Counted from the stretch's first letter, positions 17,040 through 25,898 are shown. The stretch is 64,000 nucleotides of DNA from Bin87 sp965204685 (GCA_965204685.1 OZ242004.1:2232001-2296000), one strand, 5' to 3'. Numbers and translations: made by a program. The notes: generated by a model not told the origin, from the sequence alone.

Positions 17040-17408
17040 ATGACCACCAGCGCCGACGCAATCGCCTACCACCAGGAACGCAGCCGTCATTTTCTGGACC
17101 TGGTGGACGACGAGCTGGCCCGGGGCGAACTGGAAGAGGCCAGCAACAAGGTCTGGGGCGCGGCCGCTCACGCCATCAAAGCGGCGGCCGAACGCCGGGG
17201 TTGGGAGCACCACGCTCATCGGCTGCTGGAGACAGCGGTTTTTCGGCTGGTTCACGAAGAACACGCGCCGCGCGACTTGCTCATACAATACATCACGGCA
17301 TCGGCATATCATCAACGCTTCTATGGTGAACCACCGGAAGCAGAATACATCCGCGCCGGCAAAGAGCTAATCGCCCAATTCATCGACACGCTGGAAAGCC
17401 TGGATTGA
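17040..17408 (+). CDS. PaREP1-like helical protein, tandem copy B
   Basis: 122 aa, 15 bp after copy A. Residues 1-58 nearly match copy A, including the DNA; residues 59-122 share only about half their positions, although the pattern YHQRFYG-x-PP is kept. It probably arose by duplication followed by C-terminal diversification, or by partial gene conversion of the N-terminal half. Confidence 0.75.
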   Translation: MTTSADAIAYHQERSRHFLDLVDDELARGELEEASNKVWGAAAHAIKAAAERRGWEHHAHRLLETAVFRLVHEEHAPRDLLIQYITASAYHQRFYGEPPEAEYIRAGKELIAQFIDTLESLD

Positions 17409-17479
17409 ATGGCGCGGCCGGTTACTTCTTTCGGGAGCTGAACCCCACCGACGCCCGCGCCGCGCCGCCGGCGGTCTGT

Positions 17480-17485
17480 TATACT
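17480..17485 (+). promoter_or_regulatory. Putative -10 of the AprA-like gene
   Basis: TGTTATACT, an extended -10-like box, 94 bp upstream of the AprA-like start codon and downstream of the PaREP1 stop. Confidence 0.4.
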
Positions 17486-17578
17486 GCCCGTCGCCGCTTT
17501 CGGGCCGGGCGTATGTTTGTCGCTGCCTCGGTCCGCATCGCATGTACATAGATCACCACAGAGGAGACCGATCTCAAC

Positions 17579-19438
17579 ATGGCTGAACCAACTACCCGCA
17601 TCGTTGAAAGCGACGTCCTGATCATCGGCGGCGGCATGTCCGGCTGCGGCGCGGCAATCGAGGCCCGCTATTGGGGCGGCGAAGACCTGCGCATCGTCAT
17701 GGTGGACAAGGCGGCCACCGACCGCAGCGGCGCGGTTGGCGAGGGACTGTCCGCCATCAACATGTACATGGGAATGCGGCATGGCTGGAACCAGCCCGAA
17801 GACTACGTTGAGTACGTCCGCAACGACATGATGGGCATCTCCCGCGAGGACCTGGTGTACGACATCGCTCGCCACGTTGACGGCAGCGTCCACATGTTCG
17901 AGGAGTGGGGCCTCCCCTTCTGGTACGACGACGAAGGGCTGTACGTCCGCGAGGGCCGCTGGCAGGTCATGATCCACGGCGAGGCCTACAAGCCCATCGT
18001 CTCCGAAGCCACCAAGAAGGCCATCGGACCCGACAACCACTACGAGCGAGTGTTCATCTCCCACCTGTTCACCGACGCCGAGGACTCGAACCGGATCGCC
18101 GGCGCCATCGGCTTCGGCGTCCGCGAGGACGTGATCTACATCTTCAAGGCCCGGTCGGTCATCAGCGCGGCCGGCGGGGCCACTGCCTTGTTCCGCCCCC
18201 GCAGCGTCGGCGAGGGCATGGGCCGCACCTGGTACTCCATCTTCGACACCGGATCCGTGTACGGCTTGGTGATCCCGGTGGGCGCAGAGATGACCCAGAT
18301 GGAGCACCGTTTCGTCCCCAGCCGTTTCAAGGACTCCTACGGGCCCGTGGGCGCGTGGTCGCAGCTGTTCCGGGCCGATCTGACCAACGCCGCCGGCGAG
18401 AACTATTTCATCAACCGGCTGCCCGAGCTCAAGAAGTACGACCCCTACGGATCCGCGTTCCCCACGCCCACGCCGCTGCGCAACCACCTGCTCTGGACGG
18501 AAATCCAGGCCGGCAACGGCCCGATCCAGCTCAAGACCCCGGAGGCCATCGACGCGCTGGCCGCCGGCGATGAGGAACGTAAACGGGAGATCATCGCCGA
18601 AGCGTGGGAAGACTTCCTGGACATGACCATCTCCCAGGCCATTCTCTGGGCGGCGCACAACATCGCCCCGGAGGAACGCCCTTCGGAGGTCGTCCTGGCC
18701 GAACCCTACATCATGGGCAGCCACAGCGGCGAGTCCGGTGCCTGGGTCAGCGGCCCCGAGGACGTGGCGCCCGACGGATACCATTGGGGCTACAACAAGA
18801 TGACCACCGTGCAGGGCCTGTTCGCCGCCGGCGACGGCGTCGGAGCCTGCCCGCACAAGTTCTCTTCCGGTTCGTTCACCGAAGGCCGGTTGGCCGGCAA
18901 GTCCGCCGTGATCTACGCTATGGATAACCCGGGTCAACCCAGAACCGACGACCGCCAGATTGACGAGCTCAAGCAGAAGGTCTGGGCGCCCATGGTCACC
19001 TTCGAGCAGAACCAGTACGCTTCCTCCAACCCCGATGTGAACCCTAACTATTTGCTGCCCCGGCAGGGCCTGTTCCGCCTCCAGAAGCTGATGGACGAGT
19101 ACGTGGCCGGCGTGTCCGCAGGGTTCACCACCAATGAGAACACCATGCTCCGGGGGCTGGAACTGCTGGGCATGTTCCGGGAAGACTTGGAAAAGCTGGG
19201 CGCCCGCAACCGCCATGAGTTGCTGCGTTGCCACGAGCTCATTCATCGCGCCTGGGTCGGCGAGGCCCACCTGCGCCACATGCTCCATCGCAAGGAGACC
19301 CGGTGGCCCGGTTTCTACTATCGCAGCGACTACCCCGAAATGGACGAGAGCAACTGGAAGGTGTTCGTCAACTCGCGTTACGACGCCGAAAAGGGCGAGT
19401 GGAGCGTCTTCACCCGCGACTGCCCGCAGGTGTTTTAG
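17579..19438 (+). CDS. AprA-like flavoprotein (adenylylsulfate reductase alpha homologue)
   Basis: 619 aa in the fumarate reductase/AprA flavoprotein superfamily. FAD site IIGGGMSGCGAA near residue 17; AprA-specific blocks follow: DRSGAVGEGLSAIN with Asn61, YVEYVRNDMMGISREDLVYD, FEEWGLPFW, FRPRSVGEGMGRTWY, RFKDSYGPVGA with Arg249, and YIMGSHSGESGAW with His382. Asn, Arg and His at these places correspond to AMP/sulfite-contacting residues of Archaeoglobus AprA. AprA normally works with the ferredoxin-like AprB, but no aprB, sat or qmo gene lies in the window. Alternative electron partner or substrate possible. Starts after GAGGAG. Confidence 0.8.
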   Translation: MAEPTTRIVESDVLIIGGGMSGCGAAIEARYWGGEDLRIVMVDKAATDRSGAVGEGLSAINMYMGMRHGWNQPEDYVEYVRNDMMGISREDLVYDIARHVDGSVHMFEEWGLPFWYDDEGLYVREGRWQVMIHGEAYKPIVSEATKKAIGPDNHYERVFISHLFTDAEDSNRIAGAIGFGVREDVIYIFKARSVISAAGGATALFRPRSVGEGMGRTWYSIFDTGSVYGLVIPVGAEMTQMEHRFVPSRFKDSYGPVGAWSQLFRADLTNAAGENYFINRLPELKKYDPYGSAFPTPTPLRNHLLWTEIQAGNGPIQLKTPEAIDALAAGDEERKREIIAEAWEDFLDMTISQAILWAAHNIAPEERPSEVVLAEPYIMGSHSGESGAWVSGPEDVAPDGYHWGYNKMTTVQGLFAAGDGVGACPHKFSSGSFTEGRLAGKSAVIYAMDNPGQPRTDDRQIDELKQKVWAPMVTFEQNQYASSNPDVNPNYLLPRQGLFRLQKLMDEYVAGVSAGFTTNENTMLRGLELLGMFREDLEKLGARNRHELLRCHELIHRAWVGEAHLRHMLHRKETRWPGFYYRSDYPEMDESNWKVFVNSRYDAEKGEWSVFTRDCPQVF

Positions 19439-19440
19439 GC

Positions 19441-20043
19441 ATGACTACTGAAGCGCCAACGCCTGACCCGGTGGCCCAGTTGGAACGGGTTACCCGTCGC
19501 ACCAAAGCAGTGGCCAGTGGTGTAACCCAAACTCAGGCTACGGACGCGACGCCCTGCTCTCAGTGGAATGTCCTGGACTTGTTCAACCACCTCATCGGCG
19601 GGCTGGAGTTCACCGCCGGCTGCATCACCGGCGACGTGCCCGACATTCGCCCCAACGAGGCCGAAAGTAGCTATCAGGGCGAAACCGATGTTGCCGTTCT
19701 GATCCGGGCCTACCACGCCGCGGTTGATCGCGCGCTGGAACTTGCGGCCAACCCCGGCGCTCTGGAGCGGACGGCAATGACTCCCTTCGGCGAGATGCCT
19801 GTGGCGCGCATTATGATGGGCACGGTGCTGGATCAACTCGTCCACTGTTGGGATCTGGCCCAGGCCACCGGGCAGGACACCACCCTGGACAGCGAGATGG
19901 TGGAGTTTGCCTACGGGATGCTGGTGTCCGGTGGCTTTGCCGATATGGGACGTCAGGCCGGCTTCGTCGGCGCCGCGGTCGCCGTGCCTGATTCCGCCAG
20001 CACGCAGGATAAGATGATCGGCTACATGGGCCGGCAACCCTAG
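19441..20043 (+). CDS. TIGR03086-type DinB/MDMPI-like protein
   Basis: 200-aa four-helix-bundle protein of the mycothiol-dependent maleylpyruvate isomerase N-domain superfamily. CSQWNVLDLFNHLIGGLEF is the first metal-ligand helix and LDQLVHCWDLAQATGQD carries the second His cluster. Begins 2 bp after the AprA-like stop, so it is co-transcribed with that gene. May use a low-molecular-weight thiol; no such thiol pathway is visible here. The exact reaction is unknown. Confidence 0.8.
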   Translation: MTTEAPTPDPVAQLERVTRRTKAVASGVTQTQATDATPCSQWNVLDLFNHLIGGLEFTAGCITGDVPDIRPNEAESSYQGETDVAVLIRAYHAAVDRALELAANPGALERTAMTPFGEMPVARIMMGTVLDQLVHCWDLAQATGQDTTLDSEMVEFAYGMLVSGGFADMGRQAGFVGAAVAVPDSASTQDKMIGYMGRQP

Positions 20044-20055
20044 CCGGAAGCAGCC

Positions 20056-20385
20056 ATGGCCTACGACGAATCGCTGGCCGCCCGGGTCAAGGAAATTCTT
20101 TCCGGACGCTCTGATATTGCTGAGCGCAAGATGTTCGGTGGCTTGGCGTTCATGCTGGCCGGCAATATGTGCTGCTGTGTGACCGACCAGGGTTTGATGG
20201 TACGAGTGGGACCGGAGGGATACGAGGAAGCGCTGGCCCTGCCCTACGCCGGCGTAATGGACCTTACCGGCCGGCCGATGCGCGGTTGGGTGCTGGTGCA
20301 GCCGGCAGGGCTGGAGTCAGACGCCGGCTTGAACCGGTGGATAGCCCGCGGTGCCGAGTTCGCTGCTACCCTGCCGGCGAAATAA
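20056..20385 (+). CDS. TfoX N-terminal domain protein
   Basis: 109 aa, a complete TfoX-N domain: ERKMFGGLAFMLAGNMCCCV near residues 23-42, MVRVGPEGYEEAL, and the GWVLV-x-P ending. TfoX-N proteins are small alpha/beta proteins; stand-alone ones in non-competent bacteria have no known role. Follows the DinB-like gene by 12 bp in the same direction. Confidence 0.85.
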   Translation: MAYDESLAARVKEILSGRSDIAERKMFGGLAFMLAGNMCCCVTDQGLMVRVGPEGYEEALALPYAGVMDLTGRPMRGWVLVQPAGLESDAGLNRWIARGAEFAATLPAK

Positions 20386-20397
20386 TATGCTTGGGCC

Positions 20398-20838
20398 TCA
20401 GTCGTCAGCGGGAGCCGGCGCCGCCGGTTCAGCGTTCGGCAACGGAACAATGGCCTGGCTGCCGTCGGCGTGCACGTGCCGGTAAAGCAAGCTGATTGCC
20501 TTCAGCAACTCTTGGTGTCGCCGCTCGTTGGCCTCTTCCATTTCTCGGAACCGCCGGTCGATATCCGCTTCCAATTCCCTGAACCGCCGGTCAATATCCG
20601 CTTCCAATTCCCCGAACCGCCGGTCAATATCCGCTTCCAATTCCCCGAACCGCCGGTCAATATCCGCTTCCAATTCCCCGAACCGCCGGTCAACATCCTT
20701 GTCCCGACGGTTAGTGTCGCGGATGTACCAGCCGACAATCAGAGAGATGACCAGTGAAAAGTAGGCAAACCAGATGCCGGCGAAAATCCCCAGCACCTGC
20801 CACAGGTCTGAATACGTCACTAGGTTAGCGGTTTCCAC
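20398..20838 (-). CDS. Membrane-anchored coiled-coil protein with 11-residue repeats
   Basis: 146 aa: one membrane helix (residues 12-37, IFAGIWFAYFSLVISLIVGW), then five consecutive 11-residue units of the form DRRF-x-ELEADI (about 47-100), then EEANERRHQELLKAIS and a Pro/Ala tail. Eleven-residue periodicity favours a right-handed coiled coil. The units come from 33-bp DNA repeats at 20548-20712. Similar short anchored coiled coils are common beside nuclease-like genes, but none is adjacent here. Function unknown. Confidence 0.7.
   Translation of the reverse strand: METANLVTYSDLWQVLGIFAGIWFAYFSLVISLIVGWYIRDTNRRDKDVDRRFGELEADIDRRFGELEADIDRRFGELEADIDRRFRELEADIDRRFREMEEANERRHQELLKAISLLYRHVHADGSQAIVPLPNAEPAAPAPADD
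20548..20712. repeat. 33-bp tandem repeat, five units
   Basis: Units begin GAACCGCCGGTC at 20548, 20581, 20614, 20647 and 20680; the three middle units are almost identical, the outer ones drift. In-frame with the minus-strand coiled-coil gene (11 codons per unit). Because 33 is a multiple of 3, several other frames stay open as artefacts. Slippage could change copy number without frameshift. Confidence 0.9.
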
Positions 20839-20945
20839 TCATTCCCCGCTTGGCGTGGCTTATCGTTCCTCGCCCCGCCGGCTTCGCTTTATCGTATCAT
20901 CACCTCGGCAACCGGACAATCGCGATACTGATGGAGAACCACCTG

Positions 20946-21791
20946 ATGCAAGCCATCGACATGCACATCCACGTGCCCCGTGAACCGGGGTTGCCCGAGA
21001 TCGAGATTGAGGCGGAGTTGCTGCGCTACTTCCGGGCTCCACCACCGCCCACGGATCCGGCGGAGATGGCCGACAAGTTCCGCGAACTGGACCTGTTCGG
21101 CGTGATTTTCTCGGTGGACACTACCACCAACACCGGCGAGAAACCGGACAGCAACGATTGGGTAGCCAGCATCGTCAACTCCCATCCCGAGCAATTTATG
21201 GGGTTCGCCTCGGTGGACCCCTGGTTGGGCAAGGCCGCCTGCTACGAGCTGGAGCGGTCGGTAAAAGAGTTGGGCCTGAAGGGGTTGAAACTGCATCCCA
21301 TCCACCAGGCCTTCTTCCCCAACGACACGAAATTCTACCCGTTGTACGAGGTCGCCAACGGTTTGGGCGTCCCGGTGCTGTTCCACTCCGGGTTCGCTGG
21401 AGCCGGCTCCGGCACCCCGGGCGGCAGCGGCCTCAAGCTGAAATACAGCCAACCCATACCTTGCTTCGACGACGTGGCCGCCGACTTCCCGAATATGACC
21501 ATCATCATGGCCCATCCCGCCTGGCCTTGGATCGACGAACAAATCGCGGTGGCGTTGCACAAATCCAACGTCTTCCTCGACCTGTCCGGCTGGATGCCCC
21601 GGTTCATACCGGAAACACTGATCCGGGAGACCAATACGCGGCTGCAGGACAAGGTGATGTTCGGTTCCGACTACCCCTTCATCCAGCCGGACAACTGGCT
21701 GGCAGATTTCCAAAATCTCCAGATGCGGGATCACGTGATACCCAAAGTGCTGCTGGAAAACGCCCGCCGCGCGCTCAACATCCCGGCCTGA
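20946..21791 (+). CDS. Amidohydrolase-family TIM-barrel hydrolase/decarboxylase
   Basis: 281 aa from the ATG at 20946 (GGAG 10 nt upstream); the ATG at 20931 adds 5 residues. Starts AIDMHIHVPREPG (H-x-H metal site), with LKGLKLHPIHQAF, VLFHSGFAG, TIIMAHPAWPW (H) and MFGSDYPF (terminal Asp), the order of the amidohydrolase_2/ACMSD group that hydrolyses or decarboxylates aromatic ring-cleavage products. Exact substrate unknown. Confidence 0.85.
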   Translation: MQAIDMHIHVPREPGLPEIEIEAELLRYFRAPPPPTDPAEMADKFRELDLFGVIFSVDTTTNTGEKPDSNDWVASIVNSHPEQFMGFASVDPWLGKAACYELERSVKELGLKGLKLHPIHQAFFPNDTKFYPLYEVANGLGVPVLFHSGFAGAGSGTPGGSGLKLKYSQPIPCFDDVAADFPNMTIIMAHPAWPWIDEQIAVALHKSNVFLDLSGWMPRFIPETLIRETNTRLQDKVMFGSDYPFIQPDNWLADFQNLQMRDHVIPKVLLENARRALNIPA

Positions 21792-21932
21792 TTGCAGTGT
21801 CGCGAGTTTCGGGTGCATCCCGGCGCAGACAAGAACGGGCTGCGTGATTCGCTCGGCCCGAACGGTAAGGGCAATCCCAACGGCGCGGCCGGGCGTATGC
21901 GGTATGGAAAACCAAGCTTAGAGGTTGCCACC

Positions 21933-23396
21933 ATGACGAAATGGGTCGCCGCAATCGCCGTTCTGCTCGTTATTGTCGGTTCATTCGCTTTCGAGGCGAG
22001 AAGCGCCGATGCTCAACAGGCGATCACCGTCACCGAACAGGGCGTTGAGAACCAGTTTCCTGACGGATTGCGTTTCCACTTGGAAGCACAGAGTTCGAGT
22101 CCGATAGAAGAGATCCGGGTCTACGTTCGCAAGCTGGGACAGTCCAGCCGCAGCGTTTATCGCACCGTAGAGTTCGAGCCGGGTGAGCGCATCTCGGGCG
22201 AAGCGCTGTTCCAGAGCAAGACGTCTAACGAGTTCATCCCCACCGGAACGCGGTTGTCGTACTATTTTGACATCCGCACCGCCGATGGCCAACGGCTGGA
22301 AACGGAACCCCAGATCCTGGTGTACCTGAACCGCGGCCTGGACTGGGATTCGGTCTCCGACGGCCTGATCAACGTCTACTACTACCATCATACGAGTCAA
22401 TCAGAGGAACGGGCCAACCAGGTCCTGGAGGTCGCCGCCGACACCTATGCCCACATGGGACCGATCCTGGGCGTGGAGCTGACCGAACCCATGAACCTGG
22501 TGGTCTATTCGGACTACGCGGACATGCGTGCGGCCCTGCCGCCCAAGTCTCGGGTGGCCGCGCAACAACTGCGCACCCTGGGGCAGGCGTACACCACTGA
22601 GCGCACACTATTGGTGGACGGTTCGACCGACGTGTTTGTCGGCGACAATATACTGAGCACCACCGCCCACGAGTTCACGCATCTGCTGGTGGCCGACGCC
22701 GCCGGCAGCGCCTATGGTCAAGTGCATCTCTGGCTGAACGAGGGCCTGGCCGTGTATTCGGAAGGCGGCAACACGGAGTTCGATTTCTACGTGAACACCG
22801 CCATCCGGAACGACGCGGTTCCGCCATTAGCTAGCCTGCGAAACTACGCGGGAACCCCGCAGGAGACGCTGCGCAACTACGGCCTGGGCCACTCTGTGGT
22901 GACGTACATGCTCGACACTTACGGCACGGAAAAAATGACCCGGCTGTTTGCCGCCATACGCACCATGCACAACTCCGAAAAGGCGTTGGAAGCGGCCTAT
23001 GGGCTCACCATCGTGGAATTGGACAACGAATGGCGAGTATCGCTGGGTCTATCCCCGCGCGAATTGTCCACCCCGGTATTGCCGGCTTTCCAGGCAATAC
23101 CCACCCGTCGCCCGACACCTACACCCGCAGGATTGGCACAGCAGGCCCCTGCGCCTCAGGCAACTGCTGCGCCGACTGCTACGCCAATGCCCAACAACGA
23201 GCCGGAGCCTACGCACACGCCCATGCCGGCTCCCCCCACCGCAGCGCCGCCGGCAGTGCCATCCGGTGGCGGCTGCGGCGCTCCGCCTCCAGGACCAACA
23301 AGCCGGAATATCCCCGCGGAACTGGCGTCGGCCGCCCTGCTCGTGGGGCCGCTGGGATTGCTGGCCCTGGGCGCAGCACGGCGGCGACCGCGGTGA
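21933..23396 (+). CDS. Secreted gluzincin peptidase (peptidase MA-like)
   Basis: 487 aa from the ATG at 21933 with GAGG upstream. Signal peptide at residues 1-28 (WVAAIAVLLVIVGSFAFEA, cleavage near ADAQ). Zinc motif HEFTH at about 246-250, followed by LNEGLAVYSEG (third ligand Glu), the gluzincin arrangement of peptidase MA-like proteins. A long Pro/Thr/Ala linker (about 390-450) leads to a final membrane helix and RRRPR tail, so the catalytic domain is probably displayed outside and tethered to the membrane. Confidence 0.85.
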   Translation: MTKWVAAIAVLLVIVGSFAFEARSADAQQAITVTEQGVENQFPDGLRFHLEAQSSSPIEEIRVYVRKLGQSSRSVYRTVEFEPGERISGEALFQSKTSNEFIPTGTRLSYYFDIRTADGQRLETEPQILVYLNRGLDWDSVSDGLINVYYYHHTSQSEERANQVLEVAADTYAHMGPILGVELTEPMNLVVYSDYADMRAALPPKSRVAAQQLRTLGQAYTTERTLLVDGSTDVFVGDNILSTTAHEFTHLLVADAAGSAYGQVHLWLNEGLAVYSEGGNTEFDFYVNTAIRNDAVPPLASLRNYAGTPQETLRNYGLGHSVVTYMLDTYGTEKMTRLFAAIRTMHNSEKALEAAYGLTIVELDNEWRVSLGLSPRELSTPVLPAFQAIPTRRPTPTPAGLAQQAPAPQATAAPTATPMPNNEPEPTHTPMPAPPTAAPPAVPSGGGCGAPPPGPTSRNIPAELASAALLVGPLGLLALGAARRRPR

Positions 23397-23472
23397 GCGG
23401 AAACAACTGTCCAACTGACCCGGGACATCGTCTGGCCGGAGGTTCTTCCACGCCGGCCCAGGAGGTATTGAA

Positions 23473-24450
23473 ATGCGCGCAGTCTGGTACGAGGAAAACG
23501 GAGACGCCTCGGTGCTACAGGTCGGCGAGATGCCCGACCCGGAGCCGGGGCCCGGCGAGGTGCGGGTCCGCGTGGTCACGTCGGGGGTGAACCCGTCGGA
23601 CTGGAAACGGCGGCAGGGTACCACCGCGCGGATCAGCCACCCGCGCATCATCCCCAACCAGGACGGCGGCGGCATCATCGACATGGTTGGGGATGGAGTG
23701 CCGGCTAGCCGCATCGGCGAGCGGGTGTGGCTCTACCAGTCTCAGTTTGGTAGAGCCTTTGGCACCGCCGCAGAGTACACAGTGCAGCCGTCGAACCGGG
23801 CCGTCCGGATGCCCGATAACGTCGACTTCTCCCTTGCGGCCGGCCTGGGCGTGCCCGCCCTCACCGCGCACCGCTGCGTCTTCGCTGATGGGCCGCTGAC
23901 CGGCAAGACCGTCCTGGTCCCTGGCGGCGCCGGCGCGGTGGGCAACATGGCGTTGCAGATGGCAAAACTCGGCGGCGCCGAACTCATCATCAGCACCGTG
24001 AGCGGCGATGCCAAGGCAGAGATCGCTCGGCAGGCTGGCGCGCAGCACACGGTCAACTACCGCGCCGAGGACACGGCCGAACGGATCCTCGAGATCACCA
24101 ACGGTGAGGGCGTCGACCTGATCGTCGAGGTCGACTATTCCGGCAACTTCGCCGTGAGCCAGCGGATCATCAAGCGCGGCGGCAGCATCGCCATCTACGC
24201 CGCCGGCGACGGGCCGGCGCCTCCCTTCGAGTTCCCCGTAAGCAATGTGAACGTCCGCCACGTCCTGGTCTACGACATGCCCGAGGAGGCCAAAACCTCG
24301 GGGGTTGAGGACACCAACCGCTGGCTGGCATCCGGAGAACTCGTAGGAATGGACGGCCCCCACTTCCCTCTGGAAGACACCGCGGGCGCCCACGAAGCAG
24401 TCCGCGCCGCCACCGTCGGCAAGGTGGTCATCGACGTCAGCCAGGGGTAG
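23473..24450 (+). CDS. NADPH:quinone oxidoreductase-like (MDR family)
   Basis: 325-aa zinc-free medium-chain dehydrogenase/reductase: MRAVWYEENGDASVLQVGEM start, GVNPSDWKRRQG, and the nucleotide-binding loop VLVPGGAGAVGNMALQMAKL near residue 155. The catalytic zinc Cys is absent, as in quinone oxidoreductases. Reduces quinones or enones with NADPH. AGGAGG 8 nt upstream. Its TAG stop is the first triplet of the R2 repeat element that follows. Confidence 0.9.
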   Translation: MRAVWYEENGDASVLQVGEMPDPEPGPGEVRVRVVTSGVNPSDWKRRQGTTARISHPRIIPNQDGGGIIDMVGDGVPASRIGERVWLYQSQFGRAFGTAAEYTVQPSNRAVRMPDNVDFSLAAGLGVPALTAHRCVFADGPLTGKTVLVPGGAGAVGNMALQMAKLGGAELIISTVSGDAKAEIARQAGAQHTVNYRAEDTAERILEITNGEGVDLIVEVDYSGNFAVSQRIIKRGGSIAIYAAGDGPAPPFEFPVSNVNVRHVLVYDMPEEAKTSGVEDTNRWLASGELVGMDGPHFPLEDTAGAHEAVRAATVGKVVIDVSQG

Positions 24451-24628
24451 CGTTTCAATTGGGTGGTTTTGATTTCACGTCATTCCGGCGAAAGAACAGC
24501 CCGCCCCGCACCCCGATGCGGGGTCACCCCGTACTTGATATGGGGCCGGAATCTAGGAATCCCTTGCATCTGGAAATCCCGTTCATCCTGTCCATCCACG
24601 CAAAGAAACCACCTAAAACGGAACGCTA
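24448..24628. repeat. R2 element copy A, between convergent genes
   Basis: 181 bp, TAG...CTA, with terminal inverted repeats (left TAGCGTTTCAATTGGGTGG; right end on the other strand TAGCGTTCCGTTTTAGGTGG). The interior has two GC hairpins, one with arms CCCCGCA/TGCGGGG and one with arms CCCCGTA/TATGGGG, plus a CATCCTGTCCATCC motif. Its terminal TAGs are the stop codons of both flanking convergent genes. Copies at 30121-30302 (full) and 32736-32836 (partial). Confidence 0.85.
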
Positions 24629-25096
24629 CCCTCTCCCTTCAAAACGCGCCGGGCGCTCCACCATCGCCCGCTCCAGCGCCACCTTCAGCCGCTCGCTGAA
24701 GAACCGGCTGGTGGACGATATGATGCGGTGTTCCTGCCGGTCCTCCCGCTGGGTGGGTAGCGTCACGATGACGTGGTACACCTTGAACTTGTTGGAGCGA
24801 ATGCGATTGCTCCACCAGGTCACTGCCACCGCCATCAGCACCACTAAGATCCCCATGGTCAGCCAGGCGCCGGCGAACCCGCCCACCGCAGCCACGGCAA
24901 ACCCGATGATGCCCCCGCCGCCCACGGTGCGCCACCAGCGGATCGGCGGCCGGTCCGATTCCTCCTCGACGATCTCCATATCAACGGCGAGGATGTCCTC
25001 GATGCGGTACTCCTTGCCCTCGGGCTCGATGAACCGCTCGTAGGTGACGAGCACGCCGTGCTCCTTGAACAGGACCCGGTCCTTGGATACCGCCAT
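24626..25096 (-). CDS. DUF6232-like membrane protein
   Basis: 156 aa. N-terminal part VLFKEHGVLVTYERFIEPEG, then EYRIEDILAVDMEI, resembles the PH-like strand pattern of DUF6232; two adjacent membrane helices (residues 60-95, GGGGIIGFAVAAVGGFAGAW) and a cytoplasmic helical tail follow. The stop TAG is supplied by the R2 element. Function unknown. Confidence 0.6.
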   Translation of the reverse strand: MAVSKDRVLFKEHGVLVTYERFIEPEGKEYRIEDILAVDMEIVEEESDRPPIRWWRTVGGGGIIGFAVAAVGGFAGAWLTMGILVVLMAVAVTWWSNRIRSNKFKVYHVIVTLPTQREDRQEHRIISSTSRFFSERLKVALERAMVERPARFEGRG

Positions 25097-25127
25097 GGGC
25101 CATGCTCCTCCCGGATCCCGGGACGGC

Positions 25128-25898
25128 CTACTGCGCGGTGGTGCCGCCGTCGATGACCAATTCCGACCCGGTCATGAACGACGACTCGTCCGACGCCAGG
25201 AAGACGATGCCGTAGGCGATGTCGTCGGCGTTGCCCACCCTTCCCATGGGGATCTGCTCGTTGATCCAGGTGAAGTGCCGTTCGTTCTCGTAGCTGCGCG
25301 CCGTCAACGGGGTGCGGCAGTAACCGGGGTGAATGGAGTTGGCGCGGATATTATCCCCGGCATACTGGATGGCCGTGGACTTGGTCAATAGCCGTATCGC
25401 GCCCTTGCCAGCATGATAGGCAGTTGACGTGGGGCTGCCCACCAGGCCGTAAATCGACGAAATGTTGACGATGGAACCGCCGCCGGCCTTGAGCATTTCG
25501 GGGATGGCGTGCTTGGTTCCGAGGAACGTGCCCTTGCCGTGGACGTCGATCTGCCCGTCCCAGGCCTCTTCGGTGGTCTCTTCAACCGTGTAGCGGGCGC
25601 CGGACCCGGCATTGTTCACCAGGACGTTCAGGGTCCCGTAGGCGGACACGGTGGCGGCAACGGCGTCGATCCAGTCCTGCTCTTGGGTCACGTCGAGCTT
25701 GACGAAGATGGCATCGCCGCCGGCGGCGCGAATTTGCTCGGCGGTCCGCTCGCCGCCCTCCGTATTGATGTCGCCCAATACGACCTTGGCGCCCTCGCGG
25801 CAAAACATGTGCGCTGCCGCGCCGCCGAAGCCCATTAACTCGCCCTCTACACCGCTGGCGGCTCCACTGATTAGCGCAACCTTGCCTTCCAATCGCAT
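25128..25898 (-). CDS. SDR oxidoreductase with expanded glycine loop
   Basis: 256-aa classical short-chain dehydrogenase: NNAGSG, catalytic Ser in VNISSIYG, YHAGK for the Tyr/Lys pair, and DGGTTAQ C-terminus. The cofactor loop is unusual: GAASG is followed by VEGELMGFGG, about seven residues longer than the normal TGxxxGxG. Acidic residue at the end of strand 2 (VVLGDI) indicates NAD. Likely an alcohol or hydroxysteroid-type dehydrogenase; substrate unknown. An extended -10 box lies 45 bp upstream. Confidence 0.88.
   Translation of the reverse strand: MRLEGKVALISGAASGVEGELMGFGGAAAHMFCREGAKVVLGDINTEGGERTAEQIRAAGGDAIFVKLDVTQEQDWIDAVAATVSAYGTLNVLVNNAGSGARYTVEETTEEAWDGQIDVHGKGTFLGTKHAIPEMLKAGGGSIVNISSIYGLVGSPTSTAYHAGKGAIRLLTKSTAIQYAGDNIRANSIHPGYCRTPLTARSYENERHFTWINEQIPMGRVGNADDIAYGIVFLASDESSFMTGSELVIDGGTTAQ

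Noticed and set aside
17321..19288. 655-aa minus-strand ORF opposite the AprA-like gene
   Set aside because: His/Val/Gly-rich shadow of a GC-rich coding strand; no family pattern.
20548..20712. CRISPR-like regular repeats
   Set aside because: Units are directly adjacent with no unique spacers and are in frame within a coiled-coil gene.
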